From NCBI GenBank assembly GCA_964481885.1, contig CAYZUS010000030.1, forward strand, positions 1-27,038: a stretch of DNA of 27,038 nt, read 5' to 3'. The notes under the pieces were generated by a model. That model was not told the DNA's origin. It saw only the letters and a program-made list of their open reading frames with translations, and did not search any database. Source of the stretch: Fen731 sp964481885 (GTDB lineage: Bacteria; Actinomycetota; Humimicrobiia; Humimicrobiales; Humimicrobiaceae). This document shows positions 15,736 to 23,427 of the stretch, in pieces. Position 1 is the stretch's first letter. Every line of letters begins with the position of its first letter. The position numbers and the translations under genes were made by a program.

Positions 15736-17145
15736 TTATTGTGTGGCCCAGTAAGCTTTTGTAGCTTCATCAACTTTTGTCATTCCTTCCAGAGGAGTCA
15801 GATCGCCTCTGTAAATAAGCTGAAGATTATCAAGCAATGCCTGTTCAACATCAGGTGTATAGCATATCCAGGGACCAATGTTGCTGTTGTTATACATATC
15901 AACCATTTCAGCATAGACAGGATATCCTGCCAGTTCTTTCCAGTTTGCAGGAAACTTGCCAAAAGGATGTACAAGATTTTTTATAAATATGGCGCTTACT
16001 TCTTCAGATGTCAGGAATTTGGCGTAATCAAGAATCTGCTCTTTTTTAGGATTATCCTTATTCATGCTTAATACCTGTCCGGCATCTGCCCACCACGAAT
16101 TTGGTGTGGCATCCGGAGAAATAGGAGGCTTAAAGAAGCAGAATACATTTTCTATGGCGACTGGGTTATCAAGCAAAATTCCTGTTGACCATGGGCCCTC
16201 ATACCATGAACCCCAGCATTCCTGATTCAGCAGCAGCGCATAGCTGTCTGTTTGTGCATCAAGCGCCTGGGTGTCTTCCCTCATCATCCTGCTTGTCTCT
16301 TTTACTGCCTCAGCAGCAAGGATAAATGGCTCCTCTGTCCAGGAGATCTCGCCTCTTTCTGCCTTATAAACATAGTCGAAATCTTTGGCTACTGAGTTAA
16401 CCCAGGAATAGAATGTTTCCCTCAGCAGATATCCTCCGGCAAGTCCCGCTGTCAGATAAAAGGTCGGCTCTCCTGCTGCTTTAAACTTCTGGACTAAATC
16501 ACCGAGTTCCTTGTAGCTTTTAAGACCCTTTACTTCCTCCTCTGAGCTTCCCATGTTCTCGAGCACATTTCTGTACCCAAAAGTGCCCACATAAAATATA
16601 TCGTATGATATGGCAATAGTTTTGCCGGTTGCAGACAATGTGCCGCCTATTCCATAGTTTTTACCAAGATTGGCTTTCCATTCAGGGTCAGCATTAATTG
16701 CATCATCCCACTCATAAAGAATGCCGGTTTTTTCAACTTCGCGTTCCTGGGTGCCCTGGTAGAGGCCGAAAAGATCAGGAAGAGTATTACTCTGAATAGC
16801 AGTTTTAATAAGCTCGCCGTACTCGGAAAGGTTATAGCCGGTTCGTTCAATTGTCACATTGGGATTTTTTTGCTGATATAGCGCATTTATTTCAGCTAGG
16901 GAATTATCGTATGCGGCGGCTCCCGATTGCCAGTCCCATACAGTTATAACTATTGGTTCACCTGCAGCCTCAGCAGTAGTTTCCGCAGGGGCCTTAGTTT
17001 CAGCAGCAGCAGCTGTGGTTGCATCAGCAGCGGAATCTTCAGCAGCAGTTGTGACTTCTGCAGTGTCCGCTTTACAGCTGATGCCGGTAAAGCTGATTCC
17101 AAGAGCAAAAACAGCTATCAGCAATAACACTAAAAACTTTTTCAT
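15736..17145 (-). CDS. Carbohydrate ABC transporter substrate-binding lipoprotein (family 1)
   Basis: A 469-residue exported lipoprotein. The signal peptide MKKFLVLLLIAVFALG is followed by a lipobox with Cys24 (TGISC) and a long Ala/Thr/Glu linker to about residue 60, as in Gram-positive binding proteins. The mature part has the SBP family 1 features: ITVWDWQSG at strand 1, IERTG, IKTAIQSNTLPDLFGL, then SWYEGPWSTGILLDN and LSMNKDNPKKEQILDYAKFL. It captures the substrate for the two permeases downstream; many Trp/Tyr residues suggest a sugar-like ligand. GGAGGG precedes the ATG. A promoter lies about 230 bases upstream with a LacI-type operator beyond it. Confidence 0.93.
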   Translation of the reverse strand: MKKFLVLLLIAVFALGISFTGISCKADTAEVTTAAEDSAADATTAAAAETKAPAETTAEAAGEPIVITVWDWQSGAAAYDNSLAEINALYQQKNPNVTIERTGYNLSEYGELIKTAIQSNTLPDLFGLYQGTQEREVEKTGILYEWDDAINADPEWKANLGKNYGIGGTLSATGKTIAISYDIFYVGTFGYRNVLENMGSSEEEVKGLKSYKELGDLVQKFKAAGEPTFYLTAGLAGGYLLRETFYSWVNSVAKDFDYVYKAERGEISWTEEPFILAAEAVKETSRMMREDTQALDAQTDSYALLLNQECWGSWYEGPWSTGILLDNPVAIENVFCFFKPPISPDATPNSWWADAGQVLSMNKDNPKKEQILDYAKFLTSEEVSAIFIKNLVHPFGKFPANWKELAGYPVYAEMVDMYNNSNIGPWICYTPDVEQALLDNLQLIYRGDLTPLEGMTKVDEATKAYWATQ

Positions 17146-17384
17146 TTTCCCTCCAATCAGTGAATTGATATATTTTCATTAAATCTTTTATTGCTCGAAT
17201 CAAACCACCTCCTCTTTTTAAAAAATGTATACTCATTACCGAATCCTGCCAATTAAAATACAGCAATGGCCGGAGCTTTATATTTGTTTTGAATGCTTAA
17301 AAAAAATAAAAAAAATGTTATTTAAATATTATTTTTAGGATGACTGGACGCTTGTATTATTATGTTCTTTAATGTCTTTTTTTG

Positions 17385-17413
17385 ATAATACAACAAATCT
17401 TTTTTTCTGTCAA
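17385..17413 (-). promoter_or_regulatory. Promoter of the ABC importer operon
   Basis: On the minus strand: -35 TTGACA (17413-17408), 17 bases, -10 TATTAT (17390-17385). Predicted start is near 17378, leaving a leader of about 230 bases. A second TTGACA lies at 17469-17464 but has a poor -10 box. Confidence 0.65.
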
Positions 17414-17424
17414 TTTTTATATAG

Positions 17425-17435
17425 TAAACGTTTTA
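17425..17435 (-). promoter_or_regulatory. LacI-type operator before the ABC importer
   Basis: A palindrome with central CG and core AAACGTTT (17426-17433), typical of LacI-family sites. On the minus strand it continues AAACGTTTACTATA, almost the same as the site at 18901-18910. It lies 12 bases upstream of the -35 box. The rest of the 535-base gap (17146-17680) shows no gene. Confidence 0.6.
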
Positions 17436-17680
17436 TATGATTTTAATACCACAGGCATGATTCTGTCAACAAATTTAAAACTTTGCAATTTTCGAATTTA
17501 AAATGAGTTGTTTTATTAAACTCAGGTTTTAAAAACGCCCTTTTTTTTATAATTTAGTTATACAAGTCTAAAGAACTACAACTGCAAACATACTTTTGAA
17601 GCATTATTAAAATACAGAATGGAATGGACCGAAGTTTTCTTCAGATTCACAGGCAGTGACCCGCATAACAGGCCCACTTT

Positions 17681-18853
17681 TTACTTAAGTTTTAAAGACC
17701 TGCAGTAATCCACGCTGATTTTTAAAAATTCATCAAATGTCTGCCTTATCTCTTCCTCAGTGTGAAGAGATGTGTCAAGAGCATATGAAGGTATGCAGAC
17801 AAGATTTTTTTCAGTTCCCTTTTGGGCAAGCTCCTTATACATCTGCACAGCTTTCGCGCAATCATAATATTCTTCTTCAATGAGGAAATATAGTACTACT
17901 TCCCTTCCGGCAAAATTATCCATGAAACTGTCCAGAGTACTGTAAGTGCATTTCAGGGAGCAGTTAACTGCCTTAAGGGAATTGCTGCCGTAATCCAGAT
18001 ATCTCGACGCGCAGGGGTGAGGGCCGCAATTATGAAAGCCTCCATAACCGAACCGGTCATAGATTTTTTTGCTGAATGGCTTACTGAATATTTCAAAAGT
18101 TTCGGGCCCAAAATTTGCACTGGGATCATCGCTTACATAGCCTTTCCGGTTCTCCGGATACCAGGAAACATCCCACTCTATATTAGTCATTTTTCCAAGT
18201 CCGCCGATTTTGCCCACTATAATTGTGTAGACCTTCAGATAAAGTTCAGAAAGCTTTTCAAGGTAGGCAAGCATTCTTTCCTTTTCGGTAATCAGAGACA
18301 TGTAAAAAAATCCTGTATCCATAATATCAGCAGAACCGCACATTACCCCGCCAATATCAATTCCGGTCATGTCGAAAGTATTGCCGGCAACCTCGTGGTA
18401 ATAAGATATCTTTTCCAAATTTAAAGGCATCAGGCCCTTTGAGATGATTTCTTTTTCGTCAATGGGAATGTAGACGTTTTCCAGATCAGAAATATTTAAG
18501 ATTATCGGTTCCTTGACTGTGGAAAAGTTGCTGAACCCTTCCGTGTAGTCAACCCTGCAGCCCAGGATTGATGGGACACTTGCGCAACCCGTTTCAGGTT
18601 TTAAAAATGGGATATAATCATCTTTTAGCAGTTCAAGGGATTTCCTGACAGAATCAAGATCAAATTTAAGATTTTTTTCCTTCTCCTTCTCGATTTCCTG
18701 CCTTGAAAACCCGGCCTTGTTATCAAGAACATATAAACCCAGCGGGATATGGTCCACTCTCTCGTAGTTCCATATTTTCCTTATCCGCTCTTTGCGTTTT
18801 CTTACCTCGGTAAGGTCAACTTCAAAATCAATATAGTTTATAATTTCTTTCAT
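17681..18853 (-). CDS. Uroporphyrinogen decarboxylase-family protein with MtaA-like zinc motif
   Basis: A 390-residue barrel protein, distant from HemE. The N-terminus has RKRKERIRKIWNYERVDHIP (18-37), as in methyltransferase-type UroD homologues. His274 and Cys276 (GGFHNCGPHPC) match the H-x-C zinc site of MtaA/MtbA-type methylcobalamin:coenzyme M methyltransferases; Cys353 (LVCIPSY) lies 77 residues later, the spacing I recall for the third ligand in MtaA. So it may bind zinc and move a methyl group to or from a thiol via a corrinoid. No corrinoid protein is in the window. It is the first gene of the minus-strand block with a promoter and operator of its own; no ribosome-binding site is evident. 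Confidence 0.75.
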   Translation of the reverse strand: MKEIINYIDFEVDLTEVRKRKERIRKIWNYERVDHIPLGLYVLDNKAGFSRQEIEKEKEKNLKFDLDSVRKSLELLKDDYIPFLKPETGCASVPSILGCRVDYTEGFSNFSTVKEPIILNISDLENVYIPIDEKEIISKGLMPLNLEKISYYHEVAGNTFDMTGIDIGGVMCGSADIMDTGFFYMSLITEKERMLAYLEKLSELYLKVYTIIVGKIGGLGKMTNIEWDVSWYPENRKGYVSDDPSANFGPETFEIFSKPFSKKIYDRFGYGGFHNCGPHPCASRYLDYGSNSLKAVNCSLKCTYSTLDSFMDNFAGREVVLYFLIEEEYYDCAKAVQMYKELAQKGTEKNLVCIPSYALDTSLHTEEEIRQTFDEFLKISVDYCRSLKLK

Positions 18854-18900
18854 TTAACAAAAAATAATATAGTATTTCTTATTGTTAAAATATTTTACAG

Positions 18901-18944
18901 TAAACGTTTAATAATATTCTAATGCTCTGTTCATTTCATGTCAA
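18901..18944 (-). promoter_or_regulatory. Promoter with overlapping LacI-type operator, UroD-like gene
   Basis: On the minus strand: -35 TTGACA (18944-18939), 17 bases, -10 TAGAAT (18921-18916). Five bases further is the perfect palindrome TAAACGTTTA (18910-18901), which covers the predicted transcription start, the usual place for repression by a LacI-family protein. The same AAACGTTTACTrTA occurs at the importer promoter. Confidence 0.7.
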
Positions 18945-19062
18945 CTGCCAATACTCTGGCACTATAAATATTCTTTACTGCGAATACTCTGCAAAGCAAA
19001 TACTTATACAGATATATTTTTAAATGGGCAATGAATAATTTCAGAAAATATGGATTAACTGT

Positions 19063-19068
19063 TATAAT
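19063..19068 (+). promoter_or_regulatory. -10 box TATAAT, leaderless-type promoter of the MFS gene
   Basis: A perfect TATAAT ends 8 bases before the ATG at 19077. There is no good -35 box and no ribosome-binding site. The transcript would begin within a few bases of the start codon. Confidence 0.45.
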
Positions 19069-19076
19069 CCCAATAC

Positions 19077-20306
19077 ATGCGAAGCAAGATCTCATTAAAA
19101 AAGTTAAATATTTCAAATACCGGGCCCGGAAATCCGGAATTCAACAAATTGCAGATAGGCCTTACGGCAGGAAGCCATTTTGTAGCAGACATTTATCAGA
19201 GCTTCTACATCGGCCTTATACCAATACTTACTTATAAGTTTGGGCTGTCACTTTTTATGGTGAGCCTGCTTAGCGCAACGAGCGTTATATCCAACAGCGT
19301 TTTCGCGCCGGTATTTGGTTACCTGGCTGACAAGCGGGGTTTAAAATATTTTATTGTTGCCGGTCCGCTTGTAACCTCCGTCTTCCTTGGAGTGCTGGGA
19401 GTAATTCCATACTACTGGGTAATTATCCTGTTTTTATTTTTGGGTAATCTGGGAATAGCTGCATACCACCCGGCCAGTGCCGCCATGGCTGGCCTTTACG
19501 GTGGAAAGAAAAAGGGGCTTGGAACTGCACTTATTAATTTTGGCGGAACTTTTGGTGTTGCTTTTGGCTCGCTCCTGGTAATACTGATTTTAAAGAAGAT
19601 AGGCATAAATTACACACCATTAACAATTATCCCGGGGATTGCAACCGCGTTTATCCTTTTAAAATATGTGCCCTCAAAACAAAATAATAATTCAACTATT
19701 AAAAACCTTCACTTTTTTACAAGATTAAAAAAAACAAACCCCAAAAAGCTTTATCTGGTTGCAAATCTTATATTTACAGTTTACTCGCTCTTTATTGTCT
19801 GGGTCAGCCTGAATACTTACATGCCTCTGCATCTAACTGAAGGTAATGTCACATTAATAAATGTCGGCGTAATTCTTTTCTTATTTGGGGCATTAGGCGG
19901 GGCCGGAGGATTTCTGTCTGGTTTTCTTTATGACAAATTCAAAAAGGGACATTTTATATTGCAGGCAGGCCTTATGATTTCGGTTCCATTTATATTTTTA
20001 ATATTTCAAACAAAAGGAATTGCTTCTATTGTCTTTTTTATCGCTGGTGGATTTTTTTTGATATCCATACTGCCGGTATCCATAAGAATGTCACAGGATC
20101 TGCTGCCCGGAAACCTGGGTTTTGCTTCTTCTTTAATTCTGGGATTGGGCTCAGGGCTTGCAGGAGTGACAATGATTTTTCTTGGAAAAGTGGCAGACAT
20201 CATAGGAATTGCAATGCTTGTAAGGCTTGAATTACTGCTTCTGCTCATCTCATTTTTTATTCTCTTTGGCTATCCATTAGTAGAAAAAAGACTTGTAAAA
20301 CATTAG
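19077..20306 (+). CDS. MFS transporter, fosmidomycin-resistance (Fsr) type
   Basis: A 409-residue inner-membrane protein with about 12 helices. The N-terminal GSHFVADIYQSFYIGLIPIL (32-51) is typical of the Fsr branch, in which a His-x4-Tyr helix opens the protein. The MFS loop motif is GYLADKRGLK (81-90), repeated in altered form as GFLYDKFKKG in the second half. Fsr proteins are drug or small-molecule exporters driven by the proton gradient. It is transcribed away from the UroD-like gene and shares the 223-base intergenic region with its LacI-type operator, so joint control is conceivable. The first ~25 residues are polar and may be longer than in relatives; no other credible start is present. 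Confidence 0.88.
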   Translation: MRSKISLKKLNISNTGPGNPEFNKLQIGLTAGSHFVADIYQSFYIGLIPILTYKFGLSLFMVSLLSATSVISNSVFAPVFGYLADKRGLKYFIVAGPLVTSVFLGVLGVIPYYWVIILFLFLGNLGIAAYHPASAAMAGLYGGKKKGLGTALINFGGTFGVAFGSLLVILILKKIGINYTPLTIIPGIATAFILLKYVPSKQNNNSTIKNLHFFTRLKKTNPKKLYLVANLIFTVYSLFIVWVSLNTYMPLHLTEGNVTLINVGVILFLFGALGGAGGFLSGFLYDKFKKGHFILQAGLMISVPFIFLIFQTKGIASIVFFIAGGFFLISILPVSIRMSQDLLPGNLGFASSLILGLGSGLAGVTMIFLGKVADIIGIAMLVRLELLLLLISFFILFGYPLVEKRLVKH

Positions 20307-20615
20307 TTTACAAAATTGAAGTTTTAATAAAACTATCGGCTTAACTTAGCCTGCTTATTCCCAGGTTCTCAAATTTCATAATTATTTTTTAGGACATCAC
20401 TCAGATAAACAATCAAGTTTTATAAAAATAAAGATCCGGGCTGTTAAACAATTAGTCTTAAGAGTATAAAACTATTGCTATTACCAGGTAAGAATCTATA
20501 ACTTTCAGGGTGTTTTTTACAAACAAACTGATTTATATTAACAACAGTTTTATCTTTTCCATTCATAAAATAATCAGAGTTTATTTTATGTATGGCAGCA
20601 GCAAAGGAGTAGGTT
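20307..20615. other. Intergenic, nothing recognised
   Basis: A 309-base AT-rich stretch between the MFS gene and the small membrane protein. Only short, weak inverted repeats were seen. A long minus-strand frame (20444-21043) crosses it but is antisense to two better genes. Confidence 0.4.
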
Positions 20616-20783
20616 ATGAGTATATTTTGGATACTGGCAATCATTGCAGTAGTATTGTTAATTTTTTCCGGTGTTTTTGGTTTTAAAGGGGCCGGAAGAG
20701 CAGGCTGGGGAATTCTAAAAATTCTCTTTTTTATTTTTATGGTTTTTTTGATTATTATGGTCGTTCTGGCCATTATCAGGTAA
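20616..20783 (+). CDS. Small membrane protein, DUF1328/UPF0391 (YtjA-like)
   Basis: A 55-residue protein with two hydrophobic helices (about 2-21 and 33-53) around a Gly-rich turn, FGFKGAGRAGWGILKILFF (21-39). This is the DUF1328 pattern, a family of tiny inner-membrane proteins of unknown role often linked to stress. An excellent ribosome-binding site (AAAGGAG) lies six bases before the ATG. The next small membrane protein starts 45 bases downstream. Confidence 0.82.
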   Translation: MSIFWILAIIAVVLLIFSGVFGFKGAGRAGWGILKILFFIFMVFLIIMVVLAIIR

Positions 20784-20828
20784 TTAAAACTTTTAAAAAA
20801 TTCTATTTTAATCTGGTGGGGTAATAAA

Positions 20829-21122
20829 ATGTGTTGTGCAGTTACAATTTTTATACTTTTTGGTCCTCGTTTGGCATTATTGGTGTGGTGGATAATTAAT
20901 CCAGGATTATTTAGCTCGGCATTCAACATCTGGGTATGGCCCCTCCTTTTTGCCCTTTTTGCTCCGTATACTATGATATTCTTTCTGATAGGCTGGGCCA
21001 TAAGTCCGGGTATCAGTGGTTTTGATTGGGTTCTTATCGCCATAGGGATTGCTCTGGATGTCTCATCGCATACCGGGGCCGGATATCGACATAGAGACAG
21101 ACTTAAAAGAGATCAGCTTTAA
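20829..21122 (+). CDS. Small membrane protein of unknown function
   Basis: A 97-residue protein with two to three hydrophobic segments: CCAVTIFILFGPRLALLVWW (2-21), a central one around 34-58, and one around 65-78, then a polar His/Arg/Asp tail (GYRHRDRLKRD). It begins MCC, and GPRLALLVWWIINP is a striking conserved-looking motif; similar short proteins occur in Gram-positive genomes, without a known role. GGGG lies seven bases before the ATG. It sits directly after the DUF1328 gene and likely shares its transcript. Confidence 0.75.
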   Translation: MCCAVTIFILFGPRLALLVWWIINPGLFSSAFNIWVWPLLFALFAPYTMIFFLIGWAISPGISGFDWVLIAIGIALDVSSHTGAGYRHRDRLKRDQL

Positions 21123-21319
21123 AAAAACTACTATTTTCACATTTTTGACTAGCCTCTGTATAGCAGGTACTGGAAATGGTTCCCGAAATAACACATTGCC
21201 AGGTATGAAAAAAGTATTGTAAATATCAGATTATTTGCAGGTTAAAAGAGATGTTCTTACTTAGAATAAAAAATTTGCCCTGCCCGGTTTAATATCTTTT
21301 GGGATTCTAATAATATTAT

Positions 21320-22150
21320 ATGTTTAGAAAGCAAAAAATTGGAATAGCACTAAGCGGAGGCGGCGCACGCGGACTTGCGCATATAGGCGTTCTGGAAGTC
21401 CTTGATGATTTGGGAATACAGATAGATGTAGTCAGCGGTACGAGTATGGGGGCAATAATTGGCGCTGCGTACTGCATTCAGGATGGTCTGCAAGATGCCA
21501 AAAAACTTTTGGATTCTGCAGACTGGAAAAGCTTTCTGATGTTTTCGGTTTTTCAGCTTTCGCTCACGGGCCTGGTTAATGAAAAAAAAGTTGATGAATT
21601 ATTAAAAATCTTTCTGGGGGATAAGACTTTTAAAGATTGTAAAAAACAGTTTTGCTGTGTATCGGTAGATATATTAAGCAGCACAAAGATTGTTATGTCT
21701 TCAGGCAGCCTCCGTGAGGCTGTTTTGGCCTCTGCTGCAATTCCGGGTATTTTTTCCCCGGTCAGCAGAGACAACAGACTTTTAGTGGATGGAAGCATAA
21801 TCGAACCGCTTCCCACAATAGCCATAAAGGCGTTTAACCCCACTTTTGTAATAGCTTCTTCAATTGTCTCTGACCAAACAAAGCATGAAGCTTTGTCAAT
21901 ACAAAAAAATGATCCAAAAGTGCCGGAAAATAAAAGAATGTCCATACAGGCTATTATCGATCATAGCATGAGTATTATGCAAAGCCAGATAGTTAAAAGT
22001 TATCTGCCTTATGCCCAGATCATTATTGAGCCAAAAGTAGGAGATTTTGGTTTCCTGGATTTTGGAAAGAGCCAGGATATCATTGAGGCCGGGCGTGTTG
22101 CTGCAATTAAAAAAATACCAGAAATAAAGAGGAGACTAAGAATTCGTTAA
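21320..22150 (+). CDS. Patatin-like phospholipase (RssA/YlbK type)
   Basis: A 276-residue cytoplasmic acyl hydrolase. The oxyanion loop is GGGARG (13-18), the nucleophile Ser42 is in GTSMG, and the dyad aspartate is Asp157 in VDGSIIEPLP. ASAAIPGIF (138-146) is also typical of the group. These enzymes cleave phospholipids or related esters at the membrane; the length is normal for the short bacterial type. No ribosome-binding site is seen; an AT-rich TAATATT runs up to the ATG. It lies between small membrane proteins and a cell-envelope-type two-component system, which suits a lipid-homeostasis role. Confidence 0.92.
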   Translation: MFRKQKIGIALSGGGARGLAHIGVLEVLDDLGIQIDVVSGTSMGAIIGAAYCIQDGLQDAKKLLDSADWKSFLMFSVFQLSLTGLVNEKKVDELLKIFLGDKTFKDCKKQFCCVSVDILSSTKIVMSSGSLREAVLASAAIPGIFSPVSRDNRLLVDGSIIEPLPTIAIKAFNPTFVIASSIVSDQTKHEALSIQKNDPKVPENKRMSIQAIIDHSMSIMQSQIVKSYLPYAQIIIEPKVGDFGFLDFGKSQDIIEAGRVAAIKKIPEIKRRLRIR

Positions 22151-22194
22151 GTATTGCCATTAAAATTTAAAAGTTTTGGTTATATTTTCAATTT

Positions 22195-22276
22195 AAAGAT
22201 ACTTTGGTTGAAAATTCGGTTTAATAATTATATAAAGATACTGTTTATTGAAAATTTTGTTTAAAACTTATATAAT
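22195..22276 (+). promoter_or_regulatory. Tandemly duplicated promoter before the two-component genes
   Basis: Two adjacent imperfect copies of a 39-40-base unit (22195-22233 and 22234-22273), each opening with AAAGATACT. Each carries its own promoter: TTGAAA (22208-22213), 17 bases, TATAAA (22231-22236); and TTGAAA (22248-22253), 17 bases, TATAAT (22271-22276). The downstream copy is the better one and would start transcription about 90 bases before the kinase gene. AAAGATACT ahead of each -35 could be a regulator site. Confidence 0.6.
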
Positions 22277-22374
22277 TATTTAATTAAAAAACAAGTTAGC
22301 TATTTTTTTGATTCTTAATTTAAATATATAAAAATATTAAAAAGACAGACTTTGGCAGTTATTTAAACCCAAAT

Positions 22375-23427
22375 ATGATTGAAGATAAAAATCTAAAAAA
22401 TTTTGTTGAAAAGCGAAAGGTTAGTTCTAAAAAAGGAATTAGAGACTTAACAAGCCTTCTTACTGAAAATCCTAATCCCTTGTTTAGAATAAGTAAAGCA
22501 TACGGTATTATTTATGCAAACGAGCCGGGAAAAATTATATTGCAAAAGTTAGGAGTAAAAGGAAAGAAAATCACTAAAAAGCTGATTAATTCTGTAACAA
22601 ATTCCATAATAAAAAGCAATGATGAGCTGATGGCTTTGGAGCTTATAGTTGGTGATTCGATTTATGAATTTGACATAGTGAAGTTAAAGGATGCAGATTG
22701 TTATAATGTTTATGGAAATGATATTACCGACCGTATAAAAACAGAAAAATCCAATCAAAAAATAGAGGGGGACGTAATTCTGCTCGCTGACAGAAATTAT
22801 ATTGCCAGAGAACTCCATGACACAGTAACTCAAACCCTTTTCTCAGCAAATCTTATTGCAGAAGTTCTCCCCAAACTGTGGGGGAAAGACCCTGAATCAG
22901 TACTCAAGAGATTGGATGAAGTAAGAATGTTAAATAGTCTGGCACTTACAGAAATGCGCGCTTTGCTTTTCGATTTAAGACCCTCCTCCTTTAAAAACGA
23001 AAACTTACCGGTTCTGATAGAAGAACTGGTAAAATCTATAGGTATAAAATCCAGAATTCCAATATCTGTGGAAGTGGTAAAAAAATATGGCTATCCTTAT
23101 AATGTTGAACTTAGTTTTTACCGCATTGCTCAGGAAGCATTAAACAATGTTGTCAAACATTCTTTAGCGACCAAAGCTGATTTAATTTTAAAAAGTCTTC
23201 CTGATAAAATTTCCCTTGAAGTTGTTGATGACGGAATAGGGTTTAACTCAAAAGACTCTTTCACTAAAAATTTAGGGCTCGTAATTATGAATGAACGGGC
23301 AAAACTAATTGAAGCTTCCTTTGATATAGAAAGCAGCCCGGGCAAAGGCACCAAAATATCAGTTGTTTATAATAATATTGGCAATAAAAATAAAAAAAGT
23401 AATTATGACAGAAAAAATTTTAATTAA
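22375..23427 (+). CDS. Sensor histidine kinase, HisKA_3 type (NarL/LiaS group) with PAS-like domain
   Basis: A 350-residue cytoplasmic kinase with no membrane helix. Residues about 25-125 look like a PAS domain (NPNPLFRIS, IIYANEPGK, ending NDITDR). The phosphorylated histidine is His148 in ARELHDTVTQTLFS, the usual HisKA_3 motif. DLRPSSF (200-206) follows. The ATP-binding part has AQEALNN (252-258), DDGIGF (285-290) and GLVIMNERA (301-309). It should phosphorylate the response regulator whose gene overlaps its last 23 bases. Lack of membrane segments means a cytoplasmic or protein-borne signal. The tail (IGNKNKKSNYDRKNFN) is basic. No ribosome-binding site is visible; the duplicated promoter lies upstream. 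Confidence 0.93.
   Translation: MIEDKNLKNFVEKRKVSSKKGIRDLTSLLTENPNPLFRISKAYGIIYANEPGKIILQKLGVKGKKITKKLINSVTNSIIKSNDELMALELIVGDSIYEFDIVKLKDADCYNVYGNDITDRIKTEKSNQKIEGDVILLADRNYIARELHDTVTQTLFSANLIAEVLPKLWGKDPESVLKRLDEVRMLNSLALTEMRALLFDLRPSSFKNENLPVLIEELVKSIGIKSRIPISVEVVKKYGYPYNVELSFYRIAQEALNNVVKHSLATKADLILKSLPDKISLEVVDDGIGFNSKDSFTKNLGLVIMNERAKLIEASFDIESSPGKGTKISVVYNNIGNKNKKSNYDRKNFN

Noticed and set aside
17441..17469. Second importer promoter with TTGACA at 17469-17464
   Set aside because: The hexamer at the right distance (TTAAAA) is a poor -10; the promoter at 17385-17413 fits far better, though the operator spacing from this one matches that of the UroD-like gene.
18017..18424. 135-codon plus-strand frame
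   Set aside because: Lies wholly opposite the UroD-like gene, whose protein is clearly conserved; a shadow frame.
18921..18991. Three copies of AATrCTCTG in the UroD-MFS intergenic region
   Set aside because: Nine-base matches with unequal spacing (29 and 33 bases) in AT-rich DNA; too weak to claim a site.
20444..21043. 199-codon minus-strand frame
   Set aside because: Antisense to the DUF1328 gene and the 97-residue membrane protein, both with strong ribosome-binding sites; its own product is basic low-quality sequence with no family features.
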